NCBI RefSeq assembly: GCF_905220565.1 | Contig: NC_059397.1 | Location: 19,221,001 to 19,285,000, forward strand | Direction of reading: 5' to 3' | Source: Melitaea cinxia | Lineage: Eukaryota; Arthropoda; Insecta; Lepidoptera; Nymphalidae | Length of the DNA stretch: 64,000 nt | In this document: positions 1 to 10,817 of the stretch, in pieces | Numbering within the stretch: the first letter of the stretch is position 1 | How the letters are laid out: every line of letters begins with the position of its first letter | Notes under the pieces: model-generated | What the model was told of the DNA's origin: nothing | What the model saw: only the letters and a program-made list of their open reading frames with translations | Database searches by the model: none | Translations under genes and position numbers: made by a program

Positions 1-204
1 GGTCCACAGAAGGTTTTAATAATAATAAAAAATACCATTAACTTTTGATAGAACAAACTCAGTCCGTGCAGCTAGTTACAAATAATGTACCGTATACAAA
101 GGCGGTGTTATCGCTAGAAGAGTATGTAATTTTTTTTATTTTTTTTTCTAATCTAATGTTGAAATTATTTAAAAATTCTATTCTGACGTCCATTATATAT
201 TAAA

Positions 205-420
205 CTAGCCGTGCCCCGCGGTTTCACACGCATCAATACGAGAAAAACAAATTCTATAGTCTTCCTCAGTATATCTTTTTCACAGCTAAATAAATAATTC
301 TAAAAAAATTCAAGTGTTGTGATGACATGCCAGAAACCGCGTGCACTTTCTATACAATATCTTGAAGCAAATTAAATTTCGCGTTTTTGTTACCTGTTTT
401 CATCTACTTCAAGATAAAAC
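205..420 (-). mobile_element. Helitron-like 3' end fragment
   Basis: Read on the minus strand this piece ends in CTAG (205-208), preceded by a GC-rich segment complementary to GCCGTGCCCCGCGG. A similar end (CTAGCCGTTTCCCGCGG) occurs at 4892 and a degraded one near 37109. A CTAG terminus after a GC-rich hairpin-like segment fits a Helitron 3' end, but the 5' end is not visible and the inner boundary is a guess. Confidence 0.4.
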
Positions 421-1446
421 ACTTTATGTCTTAATGAGTTTTTAATGATATGAACAGATATACATTCCGAAAATGTCTTAATGCTACCACAGCGAAAATC
501 ATAATTGTAGGGCAAAGCTTAGCATTTCAAATTAAGTAACGAACATAATTATACTAAAATGGATGTCCTTTCATGACCATGGTTCCTGTAAGTATCCGAA
601 ACGTCGGAAATCTATAAAACCTTTAATGAACCTTTTTCTACATGGGGAAAGAGATCTGTGCCCAGCAGTGGGCTTGTTGAATCGTGATGTAAAAAATCCA
701 AGACGATTTGATCCAGATGACAAGGACCCAGGTCTTAGGTAACCGAATTAAAAAATATCTTTTCTATTAAGATTGAACATAGCGGTATATAGCTTAGGGC
801 GAGTGACAAAAACGAAATTGCCAGCTTTTAAAAACACACTTTGCACCCCAAAAGGTCATATAACGAACATCAGTATGTTTGAACGTACAACATAATAATA
901 AATAATGTTATAATATTTCATCCAATTTTCTCTCCAACATAATATTAAAAAGTTTTAATTGTTTACGCTCAGGGATATGAATTTAATAAAATAGGCACTC
1001 CGCCTGTCTTTTGACACGCGCAGAATTATAATTAAATTTTACGAAGCTAAATAAAACAATATTGAAATAGCCGTTTTGTTGGAAATTAGATGTGAGGTGT
1101 GTTCAGTTTAATGAGAAAATTGTTTAAATTTGACATAAATTGTCATATAATGACGGCACTAAGCGACTTCCGCGGTTTTGCGTATTAAAATTTGGCTATC
1201 AAAATGTTACACCTCAAGTTTTTCTGACAGTTTGAAATAGTATCAAATATTGGTTAATCAACTGTTGACCATTGATGTCTAAGTGACATTGATACGTTTT
1301 TAGAACATCAATAGTTTTACTCTGTAATACCTAACATGACCAATCGTTGTAAAACTAAAGTTGAAAACCGATTTTTAAGTGATTCTGTTATTCTCAATAA
1401 AGTGTTAACGATTAAAATCTTACTTTTAAACTCGATATTTTATATT
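209..1446. other. AT-rich intergenic, no gene seen
   Basis: Apart from the Helitron-like end and the short SINE-A tail, I see no coding region or recognisable element. Reading frames are short and show no known motif. Confidence 0.5.
637..676 (+). mobile_element. SINE-A tail fragment
   Basis: The stretch reads CTACATGGGGAAAGAG followed by CCCAGCAGTGGGC, matching the 3' part of SINE-A copies such as 61612-61890. The rest of the element is absent. Confidence 0.45.
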
Positions 1447-1760
1447 TTTGGAATTTTAAGAATCGATTTTCATATGAGGCCCCCGGTATGAAAAAAAAAT
1501 GAGGGGTAAAATCTACTGAACAAATGACCTCGTTACGTTTTTGTTAACGCCATCTATCGGAACCAAGTAGGGTTAGTTACGAAGCTTTTTAATAACGCCA
1601 TTAACTCTATTGCGTTCCGATAGATGGCGTTATGTGATTATTTTATTTACTCGCTTTGATATGATATAAATCTTTTTCTTAGACTAGTAACCCTTTTTTG
1701 TGTCTATGTAGACAGTCGATTTGAAGGAGTAAACGCTAGTCGTGCGTCGTAATTGACAAA
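1447..1760 (+). repeat. rep-P copy with a 19-bp perfect inverted repeat
   Basis: TAACGCCATCTATCGGAAC (1545-1563) is repeated as its exact complement at 1614-1632, giving a 19-bp stem with about 50 bases between. A second copy of the surrounding sequence lies in reverse orientation at 45400-45830. It shares the ATCTACTGAACNAATGACC block, the GTCGTGCGTCG block and the CCCCGGTATGAAAAAA block, so this is a dispersed element. No coding capacity is seen. Confidence 0.6.
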
Positions 1761-1800
1761 CAGACTTTAAAAAAAAAAAATAATAGAAAAATTAAACCCT

Positions 1801-2015
1801 TTTAACTCAAAAAGGAGGAGATTATTCAATTCGACCGTATAAATATATTTTTTTATGTATGTTCGGGGATAGCTTCGTTGTTTATGAACCGATTTTGATA
1901 ATTCTTTCTTTGTTGGAAAGGAGATATCTCAAGTGTAGTAATATGATAAGAAAACCAGGATCTGATTATGAAATCCCAGAGAAATCGAGGGAAATCCTCG
2001 GAAATCGAAATGACG
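1801..2015 (+). repeat. rep-C copy, 5' part
   Basis: It shows the rep-C landmarks in order: AAAAAGGAGGAG, CAATTCGACCGTAT, TATGTTCGGGGATA, GAACCGATTTTGATAATTC, TTGGAAAGGAGATA and AAATCGAGGGAAA. Homology stops near 2015 and the family's 3' end reappears at about 2380. Confidence 0.65.
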
Positions 2016-2379
2016 ACTCCTGCGTTTGTTAATTTTTTGTTTACTTACGAATTATAAAAGCGACAGCCGAGGGTTGCACAAAAAAGCAAAGATTTATTTA
2101 AAATTAAATTTATTACTACTAAGTTATAATTAATTAATTACACGTGACAGTTGTTCGATGTTAGAAACAAGAGTGACTTAAAATTAAAGATCGCTCAGTC
2201 GGAGCATCGGGTTGTTTTGGGTTCTTCGTATTGGGTCGCCACACACGGTGCCCAGGTGCGATGCTCAGGTGCGATGCCATGGTGGGAAAATTTCGTAACA
2301 ACCTCCGACTACCGATGCGAGACGTGGGAATGTTTCGAAGCAAACTCCGGTCAGCAAATCCCGGCGTAGAGCGTTTCGT
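2016..2379. other. unrecognised insert within rep-C
   Basis: This segment separates the 5' part of a rep-C copy from its terminal part and is more GC-rich than its surroundings from about 2190. Overlapping short open frames cross it on both strands, with no domain I recognise. It could be an inserted element or unrelated sequence. Confidence 0.35.
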
Positions 2380-2465
2380 AACATACGTTGTATTACTTGT
2401 CGTGTTGTGTTTACGTGTTGTGTTGTTTTCGAGCAAACACAATTATTTATATTTCTATTTGCCTA
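2380..2465 (+). repeat. rep-C 3' end
   Basis: TACGTTGTATTACTTGTCG followed by GAGCAAACACAATTATTTA matches the end of full rep-C copies at 8222 and, in complement, at 33838. The GAAGTCGGTT inverted terminus is missing here. Confidence 0.55.
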
Positions 2466-3125
2466 ACATCTAGATCCACAGTTTTTATGAAAAACTGTAT
2501 TCGCCTATATTTCGTTTTACACACACATGTAACCAGTCATATCTGAGAATAAATACAAAAACAGCTAATTTAGACTTTCCTTAACAGATTACGAAAAAAA
2601 AGGAAAAACAATATGTTCAGTAAGAAAACGTTAATGTAACGTATGTGGCGAATGAAGATAATTTTACTCAGAGGACACTTTGAGTCGCAAAAAATATATT
2701 CTCTTTGCGCTTTTGGAAAAGGTTTTCAGGCTTCAGTACAAATAATTTACGTTTGATAACAAATAGGCGTCCCTTGGGCTGTAGCTGCTTTGAATTCAGT
2801 TATTTATCAGACTCGAACACTTATGATCATACACACTGCCGTGCGTAGGTTAATGAAAATACACGGTATAGTAAAATTAGTAGAGGTCAATGACATATTT
2901 TTCAACTGGAATTATAATAGAAATGCCATTCCGTCAAATTTTGTGAAAGCCATGTGAAACAGTTACTGACTTTTATGTAAACACGGCAGTATAAAAGATT
3001 ATAAAGAATAGTGTTGATGACAATTTCGTGATCTTCAAAAATTTATTTTTGTAAGTGCAACATTCGTAGTTCAAAATATGAACGCCATATTTGATAAATT
3101 ATGATTGGATATTTGTATTTGTATA

Positions 3126-3460
3126 GACGCCGCGTTGGCGCAACGGTCACAGCCATGGATTGTACCTGTTGCGCTGGCGGTTGCGGGTTCGATCCCCGCA
3201 CGTGACAAACATTTGTATTGGCCATACAGGTGTTTGCCGTGGTCTGGGTGTTTGTGCAGTTCTTGTGGGTCTCCCCACCGTGCCTCGGAGAGCACGTTAA
3301 GCCCTCGGTACCGGTTGTTATCATGTAAACCTGATAGCGATCGCTACTCATAGTAGGGAATATATCCGCCAACCCGCATTGGAGCAGTGTGGTGGATTAA
3401 GCTCCGGACACTTCTCCTACATAGCGAAAGAGGTCAGCAGTAAGAAGTTACAGGCTGAAT
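3126..3460 (+). mobile_element. SINE-A, near full-length tRNA-derived SINE
   Basis: The head has a pol III A box (TTGGCGCAACGG) and a B box (GGTTCGATCC), so it is tRNA-derived. The body follows with ACATTTGTATTGGCC, GTCTCCCCACCGTGCC, GAGAGCACGTTAAGCC, GCTACTCATAGTAGGGAATA and GTGGTGGATTAAGCTC. It ends near CAGGCTGAA. This is the best-preserved head of the family here; many other copies are truncated at the 5' end. The three open frames crossing it are not genes. Confidence 0.8.
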
Positions 3461-3918
3461 TATGAAAAATTTCCAGATTTCGGGATTGAGGGGTTACAGT
3501 AATTAGGCTTTAATTTCCGCAAAACTTTATTGAAAGTATTATAAAACATCGATAGCTAAAAGTTCAGGACTAATTAATATCCTCTAATATCAAAAGAAAT
3601 GTTATCATCGATACATTCGGTTCAATGAATAAAATACTTATTTGTATAATAAATCGCAAATACGCGAAATTCTCTTGTAATGGAATGATGAAAGAAAAAT
3701 ATTCTCGCATAACGACCTCCTTGCGATAAAGGCGAAAACGAACGAGAGAAAAATTAAAGAAACAGCAAATTTAGCTAATGATAGTGGATCATATATCTTA
3801 TGTCATAAGAGCTATTTTTCTTTGAATATTATTTTATTATTACTTTTGAGCTATTAATTTGCGGTATAAATTATGCTTGTGAGAATGTAGAGTAGAATTT
3901 CGTTATAACTTATTAGTT
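3461..3918. other. AT-rich intergenic, no gene seen
   Basis: No element or coding region is recognised between the SINE-A copy and the RTE fragment. Confidence 0.5.
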
Positions 3919-4190
3919 TCAGTCAGTCAGTCAGTCAGTCAGTTCAGCCTATTGCAGTCCACTGCTGGACATAGGCCTCCCCAAGTTCGCGCGAGACATC
4001 CCGATTTTCCGCAATCCTCATTCAGCCAACACCGGCAATCTTACGTAGATCGTCGGTCCAACGGGCTGGAGGACGTTCCACACTGCATTTGCCAAGACGT
4101 GGTCTCCACTCCAGAACCCGCTGCTCCAACGGCCATCGGTCCTGCGACACAGTTGACCAGCCCACTGCCACTTCAACTTGCTAATTAGTT
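3919..4190 (-). mobile_element. RTE-clade LINE 3' end with (CAGT)n tail
   Basis: On the minus strand the DNA encodes fragments of the RTE reverse transcriptase C-terminus (KLKWQWAG, RRTDGRW, then LQPVG), interrupted by stops and frame changes. It ends CAGCAGTGGACTGCAATAGG-CTGAA and is followed by a tetranucleotide tail seen on the plus strand as repeated CAGT at about 3919-3943. A microsatellite tail is typical of RTE elements. The copy is strongly 5'-truncated. Confidence 0.75.
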
Positions 4191-4295
4191 TATGTGTAGT
4201 TATTTATAGCTAACTTTGAATATACCGCTTTAATTCTCCGTAACACGGCACTCTTTAAAATCGTTGAATAATACATATATAAATAAACAATACAC

Positions 4296-4375
4296 CCAGA
4301 CTCAGGAGGGAATCGAACTCACATCCCCCGGAGCAGAAAGCAGGAACACTAGATACTGCGCCAGCGGGCTAGTCT
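4296..4375 (-). mobile_element. SINE-B head fragment
   Basis: On the minus strand it reads as a tRNA-like head with GCCCGCTGGCGCAG, a B-box region (GAGTTCGATTCCCTCC) and then GAGTCTGGGTGT. This matches 25151-25380. Only the head and a little of the body remain. Confidence 0.65.
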
Positions 4376-4891
4376 AATTACACGATTTTTGGTTTTTGTC
4401 CTTTGTCCTTTTAAAATAGAGTTTTAGCGATTATTTCAATTATCAATAAAAAAATACAATACCACAAAAACAATCACTTATTAATTATTAACAAAATTAA
4501 TATTCATTCGAAAAATATAACAAGATAGCAAAATTAGGACTACTTTGATACAAACTAAACTATATAACAATTAAATTAAATATAATTCAAGATTCTGCCT
4601 AACAAGCGATCGCTACGCGAGTCGGAGCCAAAGTGAGTTCTCCGCGGTGTGCTTGCTACCCTCCTTGCTATTGTTGCGACTTCAGTATTTCAAAACATCG
4701 GACGACGACCAAGCCACGCCTCCTGTCTCCCACTTCTACCTTCAATTTTGCTTATAAGAGCCTATGTCACTCAGCAATAACGTAGCATCCTGGTTATAAA
4801 AAAAATATATTAAAATCAACCTAGTACTTATGGAGTTTATTCATTGTAATAAACGAACAAAACTTCCTTTCTTTCCTTTTTATATTCATAA
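4376..4891. other. intergenic, no gene seen
   Basis: The stretch at 4600-4740 is richer in GC (for example AGCGATCGCTACGCGAG), but it has no open frame or repeat family I recognise. Confidence 0.45.
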
Positions 4892-5029
4892 CTAGCCGTT
4901 TCCCGCGGTTTCACGTGCATTAAAACGAGGAAAAGAGGTTTCCTCGTTAAATGTACTATCGAACAATAATTTTTCAATTTGAATCAGTTGTTTCTGAGAT
5001 GAGAGCGTTTAAACAAACGAGAAAGACAC
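4892..5029 (-). mobile_element. Helitron-like 3' end fragment
   Basis: Read on the minus strand it ends in CTAG (4892-4895) after the same GC-rich terminus as at 205. It is cut at its inner side by the MITE-E copy starting at about 5030. Confidence 0.4.
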
Positions 5030-5233
5030 GAGTGTGTTTACAACCACGTGACTGAAAAACTTCTGCACAATAGGCACTGTCTTAGATATACGAACTGGCT
5101 ATGAGAGAAAGAGGGAAAGAAAATTTGTGCTCGCACCTCTCTCTTGCTCCGTTCGCCTTGCCCGCTCACACTTTTCGTAACGCTCTCGTCATGCATTCAC
5201 CAGCTTACTGCCCAAGTCAAAGTTGTGTTACAA
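5030..5233 (+). mobile_element. MITE-E copy 1
   Basis: It contains the family core in plus orientation: CTGCACAATAGG, CTTAGATATACGAA, GGCTATGAGAGAAAGAGG, CTCGCACCTCTCTC, CACTTTTCGTAACGCTCTCG and CAGCTTACTGCCCAAGTC. The terminal inverted repeat is degraded. The 66-residue open frame inside it is shared noise, not a gene. Confidence 0.65.
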
Positions 5234-5410
5234 TGTTAGTTATAATACTCCTCCGAAACGGCTGGACCGATTTTTTGAAATTTTGTCTGCATATCGGGTA
5301 GATCTGAGAATCGGGCAACATCTATTTTTCACATGCCTAAGTCGTAAGGGGTAAGGGATTAAGCAGGTTAATAATATTTATGGCCAAACAACGTTTGCGG
5401 AGTCAGCTAG
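5234..5410 (+). mobile_element. Hel-F, 5'-truncated Helitron-like element
   Basis: It begins inside the family near CTCCTCCGAAACGGCTGG and runs to GCAAAC-like hairpin sequence and GTCAGCTAG. CTAG is at 5407-5410 and is followed by T. It matches the full copy at 42679-42961. The 5' end with its TC start is missing, replaced by the adjoining MITE-E copy. Confidence 0.6.
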
Positions 5411-6171
5411 TATTAGTATTGATAATATAGATATAGAAGATGAACTCCGGTGGTAAAATTACAACCTATTTCCAACAAACATAATTTGAGAGTTTTATTT
5501 GATGTTTTGTAACATCAACATAATTTACAGCAAAATTTAATTAAGCGCATTCAAAGCGGCCACGAAATTATTAATATTATTATTGATAATAATTGCAATT
5601 AATATTAAAATGTATAATTTTAATTAAAATATTACAGGTTCCTCATTAAGTATGCAAAATAAATAAATAATACGTGAAACATAATTGTATTTATAATATG
5701 TTGAAACGGGCCATTTTCATTGCAGATATGAATGTTGTTCACAGAATGAATATGGACGTTTACGCTTTTATGTCACTAGATGGCGCTGATCAATCGTAAG
5801 TTACAAAATACACTGTCAAAGTTATTTGTACTCTAATAGTTTTGAACATAATTGTTCAAAACTATGGGGTGACGTGTTTAGGAATTTTTTCCATTAATTT
5901 TTATTTCAGTTTTATTTTAACTAATTTGTAAGTATATATTTATAGGTAATATGGGAACAAAAAAAAAAATTAAATGTGTGTGTGTAATTCAAAACGGCAG
6001 TAGTAAAACTTGTGAAAAATCGTAGGGAGGTAGGTCGTTGTGATTTGTTATATCGACGATCATTTATTATTAGGGAGTATGTGGATTATGTGGAAAGATA
6101 ATAAAGACCTAGTACTTCACTCATGTGATTAAACAAATAAGTATAATAGGCTTTTGTTTTTACGATCACGA
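5411..6171. other. AT-rich intergenic, no gene seen
   Basis: No coding region or repeat is recognised. Confidence 0.5.
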
Positions 6172-6278
6172 TTCAGCCTGTGACATCCCACAGCTGGGCA
6201 GGCTTCTTTCTATATGTAAGAGAAGGATTGGAGCTTAATCCACCACGCTGTGCCCATGAGGGGTAGGCGATTGTTTTA
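6172..6278 (-). mobile_element. SINE-A fragment
   Basis: CAGCCTGTGACATCCCACAG, GAGAAGGATTGGAGCTTAAT and CCACCACGCTG on the plus strand are the complement of the SINE-A tail. Confidence 0.6.
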
Positions 6279-8151
6279 AATATATGTGAATGTAAAGGTA
6301 TTTATTGTATATTTGGGTCTAACCAGCATAGTGTTGTATGTGGTCTCGGTGATTACATATTCAAAGATAAAAAATATTAACGTCATCATAAATATAATTT
6401 CATCATAAGTTTAGAATACTGATATCGCATCCTGTAAAGTTTTGTTTGTACACTTATAGAACTTTAGGATTTGTTGATTTGATTCTCTGCATTGTTTGCC
6501 TCTACCTTATAAATTCAACTTTCACATAGCCTCATTTGTATGTAATGCAAATCTGGACTTAGACAGACCAATACGAGCCGCTTCTACAAAGCAATAATGC
6601 CTTGCATCACATTCCAGTATCCTGCTGTGTGTTCAAGTTTTAAGCCACAAAGGCAGGCTATGCATATATTGTTATATATCCTGTAAGAGAAGTTTAATAA
6701 TACAAACTTGGTCCAAGAGAAAATGATCTGGCTTCTGGGATGTTTTTAAGTGACTGGAGGATATTTTTAATGGTTAATTTACTTAAAACATGTTAAGAGA
6801 AAAGAACACACTGTATAACTTTTGTTTCGGAATTAACTGAAAGTAAAAAAGCGGAAAAATTTCCTGCAATTCTTTGCACGCCTAATTCTGTACAGAGCAC
6901 TGTTTCCGCTCCGCGCTGATAGCAGTTAATTTATTACTCCTGATGCAAACATAAGCTTCGGAAAAATGTGAGGCCATTTTAAATTTAAATTAGATAGAGC
7001 TTTAGATTAAATCAAGAGCAAAATTGTGTAAATGACACGTATGTTGGAAATACGCCTATTTGACCAAGATTCTTTTTTGTAATGTTTATAAAACAAGGTC
7101 GGCAAATAAGCAAGTGGCTTTTTTAATTGTAGCTGTTAATGTATTTCTAGTAATTATCATTTTTCCTGACGACTGAATTGGGTTCCAATAATCAAAATAA
7201 GAGTAATATATTTAAATCAAAATCTCAAACTATAACTATCGATCTATAAATTAAGGAATGTTTATTTCACAAATATAACTTATAATGAACATTTAACTTC
7301 CACTCTGATTTCCCAGTAATTTCCGTAGAAGTGACGTCACAACTTTGATTACCGCCAGCTGCATTTGCATTAACTGTCCATTTCATCTCGAATTTCAATC
7401 ATGGCGCGTTTATCTAAATTAAAGAGACGAAATACAAATCGCTTAATGAAAATAAAATATGCATTTTAATTCTGAGTTTTGTATTTACATTGTGATTGGC
7501 TTTTCCCTTCACTATGTTTTGCAATTAAATCATTTTGCAACTTAATATAAATAAACAAAATGCCTCCAACCCAACAGCCCCACTTTAGGAATTACTATTG
7601 TGTCGGGATTAGCTGAACGTTCAAGTTATTTTGACCTACTCGTATTGCGGAAGGTCGTGATGTGTTGTATTTTGTAGCCAAAAATTTTTTCTAACGAAAA
7701 AAATTAAAAATTATCCACACTTTAACTTCTTGCGCCTAGAAAGAATTTGTTTAAAAATGGTTAAGTTATATATTTCGTTCCAAACTTTTAGCTCTCGGTC
7801 ACGCTACGAGTTTACGAAGTTTCGCCACTTTGGCCACCTGCGATCAACTCGGTAACGTGCCGTTGCTTCGGAAAAAGTTTAGTTTTATAAGGAAAATATT
7901 TATTAGAAATTAAAGATTCCATGGACGTAAAATTTGATGGATTTTGAAGTAGACTTAAACTTTCTCATTTAAAAAAATTGCAAATTTATGTTTTAATATT
8001 AAATGTACTTTACGGACATGACCAAGTAGAAATATCTAAAATATTGCCTTGGGCTACTTGATTTATATGAAATATTGAAAATAAATAAATTAAAATTCAT
8101 TTTAATACAGGAATATTTTAAATTTCGATAAAACAAAGGTTGTATAAAAAT
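6279..8151. other. AT-rich intergenic, no gene seen
   Basis: Nearly 1.9 kb without an open frame of note or a family that recurs in this window. It is one of the longer unexplained stretches. Confidence 0.5.
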
Positions 8152-8212
8152 CAAATTCAAAAATAACTTTATCATGGGCTTCAAAAGCACGCTTGAATCG
8201 TCATGAAGAATA
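8152..8212 (+). repeat. rep-H fragment
   Basis: ATCAAATTCAAAAATAAC followed by GGCTTCAAAAGCAC and TTGAATCGTCAT resembles rep-H at 52500-52640, which carries a (TCAAAA)n run. This kind of sequence is usually a LINE 3' end in moths and butterflies; that is recollection. Confidence 0.45.
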
Positions 8213-8221
8213 AAAATAACG

Positions 8222-8236
8222 TAATGATCAATTCGA

Positions 8237-8277
<41 letters not shown>

Positions 8278-8655
8278 GTACGTTCGGGGATAACTTCGTC
8301 GTTTATGAACTGATTTTGATAATTCTTTTTTTGTTGGAAAGGAGATACCCCAGGTGTAGTACCACGATAAGGAAACCAGGATCTGATGATGGGATCCCAG
8401 AAAAATCGAGGGAAACCCTTAAAAATCCGCATAACTTTTTACTGGGTGAATCGATTTTGATGATTTTTAATTTAATCGAAAGGCGATGTTTATCATGTGA
8501 TCACATTTAAATTTCATCTAGATCTGATTACAACTTTTGGAGCAATCTTTAATAATGCGTATTTACTTGACTATTTTTTCATCTACCTACGTTGTATTAT
8601 TTGTCGACGTAATTGAAGTCGGTTTTTTCGTTTGTCAGCAAACACAATGATTTAA
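8222..8655 (+). repeat. rep-C copy, most complete plus-strand copy
   Basis: It runs from CAATTCGACTGTAT through TACGTTCGGGGATAAC, GGAAAGGAGATACCC, AAGGAAACCAGGATCTGATG, ACTTTTTACTGGGTGAA, TATCATGTGATCACATTTAA, GCGTATTTACTTGACTA and ACGTTGTATTATTTGTCGA to TTGAAGTCGGTTTTTTCGTT and the GCAAACACAATGATT end. The AACCGACTTC start is lost. The 64-residue frame inside is not a gene. Confidence 0.75.
8240..8274. repeat. (TA)n microsatellite
   Basis: About 17 TA units lie inside the rep-C copy, where other copies carry a poly-T run. Confidence 0.9.
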
Positions 8656-8696
8656 AAATTAAGTTTTAAGGCACGCGATAGCACACAAATCGATTT

Positions 8697-9032
8697 TAAT
8701 CGACTTCCAAAAAGGAGGAGGTTCTCAATCGGTTCTATTTTTTTTTTTAATGATGTTACCTCAGATCTTTTGAACCGATTTCGATGATTTTTTAAAATCT
8801 AAAGGCGGTGCTTTTCGTCATTTACCGTTTAAATTTAATTTAGATACAATAATTCGATTCAATTCATAAATTATGCAATTTTTCATCAATGTTTCATTAT
8901 GACGTTATCACGTAAAACTATCGTCCGTAAACCGACTTTACAGACAATTTTTTCGTCTACCCATGTCGTATTACTGGTCAATGTAATTTAATTAAATTAG
9001 TTTATTTTGTTTACCAACAAACACGGCCATTG
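8697..9032 (+). repeat. rep-C copy, diverged
   Basis: CGACTTCCAAAAAGGAGGAGG, a poly-T run, GAACCGATTTCGATGATTTT, TTTCGTCTACCCATGTCGTA and CCAACAAACACGGCCATT give a second, older rep-C copy directly after the first, in the same orientation. Confidence 0.6.
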
Positions 9033-9252
9033 TTTAGTTTTATTACTTAGAAAGACAGAGATGTATACACGAACAAGCAGCAATGAATGTCTCAGTAAGC
9101 ATCTGAGTTGAACCAGGCGAGTGATTTCACTGTATTTGCATAAACAAACTCTGACCTATGAATAAAATTTGCATCTAAATACAAGAGTATTTACATTCTT
9201 ATCGAGTATCTAAAAGGCTATCAATGTTTATATGTCTATTCATAATTTTAAA

Positions 9253-9385
9253 CTAGCGACCCGTCCCGGCTTCGCGCAGGTGCAAAAACTATCAACGTTC
9301 CTCTACTATATTATGCATGTATTATACAGATAAACCTTCCTCTGGAATCACTCTATTTACTTAAGAAAACCGTATCAAAACAGAT
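9253..9385 (-). mobile_element. Hel-G fragment, both ends joined by a deletion
   Basis: On the minus strand the 3' end is CTAG (9253-9256), preceded by the CCGGGACGGGT terminus. The opposite part (AACCTTCCTCTGGAATCAC) is the complement of the 5' portion of the Hel-G copy at 60925-61590. Most of the interior and the first bases of the 5' end are missing. Confidence 0.55.
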
Positions 9386-9444
9386 TTGTTTGTGCTACAA
9401 ACGTGCATGTTAATAGAATATTTATAAATAATGTATAAATTACA

Positions 9445-9628
9445 GACGCTTAGACCGAATATAAAATCATCACACATCATACACACATCGTTCATACATC
9501 ACATCCACATACCTTAATTGGCTAGAGCACCGACACGGCCAGTCAGAGATGCAGGTTCGATCCCCGCTGGAAAGGTCGATTTTTGATATGATATTAAAGC
9601 ATGTTTGGAATTTCCTAATGTGTGGGTA
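9445..9628 (+). mobile_element. tRL copy 1, interrupted by a LINE
   Basis: It starts at CGCTTAGACCGAATATAAAATC and holds a tRNA-like core at about 9503-9574 whose acceptor 5' strand has mutated (ATCCACATA instead of CGTTCCATA). It continues GATATGATATTAAA and TTTCCTAATGTGTGGGTA. The last 13 bases (9616-9628) are repeated at 11226-11238 on the far side of the LINE, where the element resumes as ACAC. Confidence 0.7.
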
Positions 9629-9710
9629 TTGTATTGTATTGTATTGTTGTGGGCTCGGTTTTCCGCATTTAGACACAAGGGTGGTCCGTTATGCGTGAAA
9701 AGAGGGCTGG

Positions 9711-10256
9711 CTAATTCAGCCAGCCCAGCTCCATCCAGAAGCTCAGAAGCCTCCTGGGGCGTTCACAGGCTTCTCGGAGCGTCTTTATTTCCTTAAGGAT
9801 GGTAGCTCGGTGTGCGACCACTCCCTCGCATTCCAGGATTACGTGGGCGGCTGTTTCTTCAGCAGCCAGACATCCCCTACAAAGAGGACTGGCCGTTGCT
9901 TTTATAGTGAATAGTTGGTGATTAAGTGCCATGTGGCCGGTAATCGTGCCAACAACTATTCGGATGTCCAAGCGGTTAAGACTGAGCAGTCGGCACGATA
10001 GGTGCGGTGATACTTCCGTTAGTATCATTTTGGACTGTCTACAGCCGGTTTGGTTTGCCCAGAGGGCATTGTGAGTTGCACGTGTGCGTTGCCTTACCCA
10101 CGAGCGCAGTTGTCCAAATGGTAGCGGCATTAGGATGGTGCGGCCAACAACCTTTGTTTTGGACCCCTCTCTTGCAAGCTCGTCGGCGGCATCGTTTCCG
10201 TGTGATCCACTATGTCCTTTTATCCACTGGAGGATTACCTCATTATGTGAGGCCAA
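9711..10256 (-). pseudogene. LINE RNase H C-terminal part and zinc-binding tail
   Basis: WIKGHSGSHGNDAADELA gives the last RNase H motif (catalytic Asp in GNDAADE). With the previous fragment, all four acidic positions of the domain survive. A CCHC-like segment, CRGCLAAEETAAHVILEC (C-x2-C-x8-H-x4-C), follows near the C-terminus, as in many RNase H-bearing LINEs. The frame ends with ...ELGWLN and a stop close to the element's 3' end. It overlaps the previous fragment by about 20 bases in another frame, marking a small indel. Confidence 0.85.
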
Positions 10257-10735
10257 TACTTCCAGGGTTCGTATATAAGACTAGAGTTGGTCGAGTTGCT
10301 CCCTAGTGCTTTGAGTACAGCCATGCTGTCCGACAGAATACGGATGTTGTAATCTCTAATGCCTTTTGACAGGACGGCGGTGGCTGCGTGGGTTATCGCA
10401 ACACACTCACATTGGAAGATGGAGCTGTGTTGGCCCAGCGTTAGTGATAAATTGATATTAAGGTCTTGTGAGTACACTCCGGCACCGGTGCCAGACCCCA
10501 TTTTGGAGCCATCGGTGTAGATGCGGACCTCGCGTAAGCCGGACTGGTATCTTTCAGCCTCAAATGGTTGTATATGGTATTTCCTTTCGAAAATATGTTG
10601 TTTGGGAATCCTATCACACGGAGCAGCAAGTAGTGGCTCATAGATCACAAGGTTGCTCCAAAGTCTATTGTGTGGACCCTCCTGGTTGCACCACAAGCCC
10701 AAGTGTTTCAGCCTGATAGCTAGCTTGCAGAGCAT
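10235..10735 (-). pseudogene. LINE RNase H domain, N-terminal part
   Basis: The frame carries IYTDGSKMGSGTGAGVY (first catalytic Asp), CECVAITHA (Glu) and RILSDSMAVLKAL (second Asp) in that order, the RNase H fold of a LINE ORF2. The upstream 60 residues would be the RT-RNase H connector. It lies in a different frame from the RT fragment and ends at a frameshift near 10256, after which the domain continues in the next entry. Confidence 0.85.
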
Positions 10736-10817
10736 GCTATTCTCTGAAACCGCTGGAGCTTATTTTTAACGGTTGTAAGTTCTGTTCTTTGCCACCAGAT
10801 TATCGCACCGTAGGTGA

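Noticed and set aside
2151..2473. Three overlapping open frames of 72-93 residues in a GC-richer patch
   Set aside because: They overlap on both strands, have no domain, and sit between two parts of a rep-C element. This pattern fits base composition rather than a gene.
3126..3200. A tRNA gene at the SINE-A head
   Set aside because: A and B boxes are present, but the anticodon arm does not fold cleanly and the sequence continues into a SINE body repeated many times in the window.
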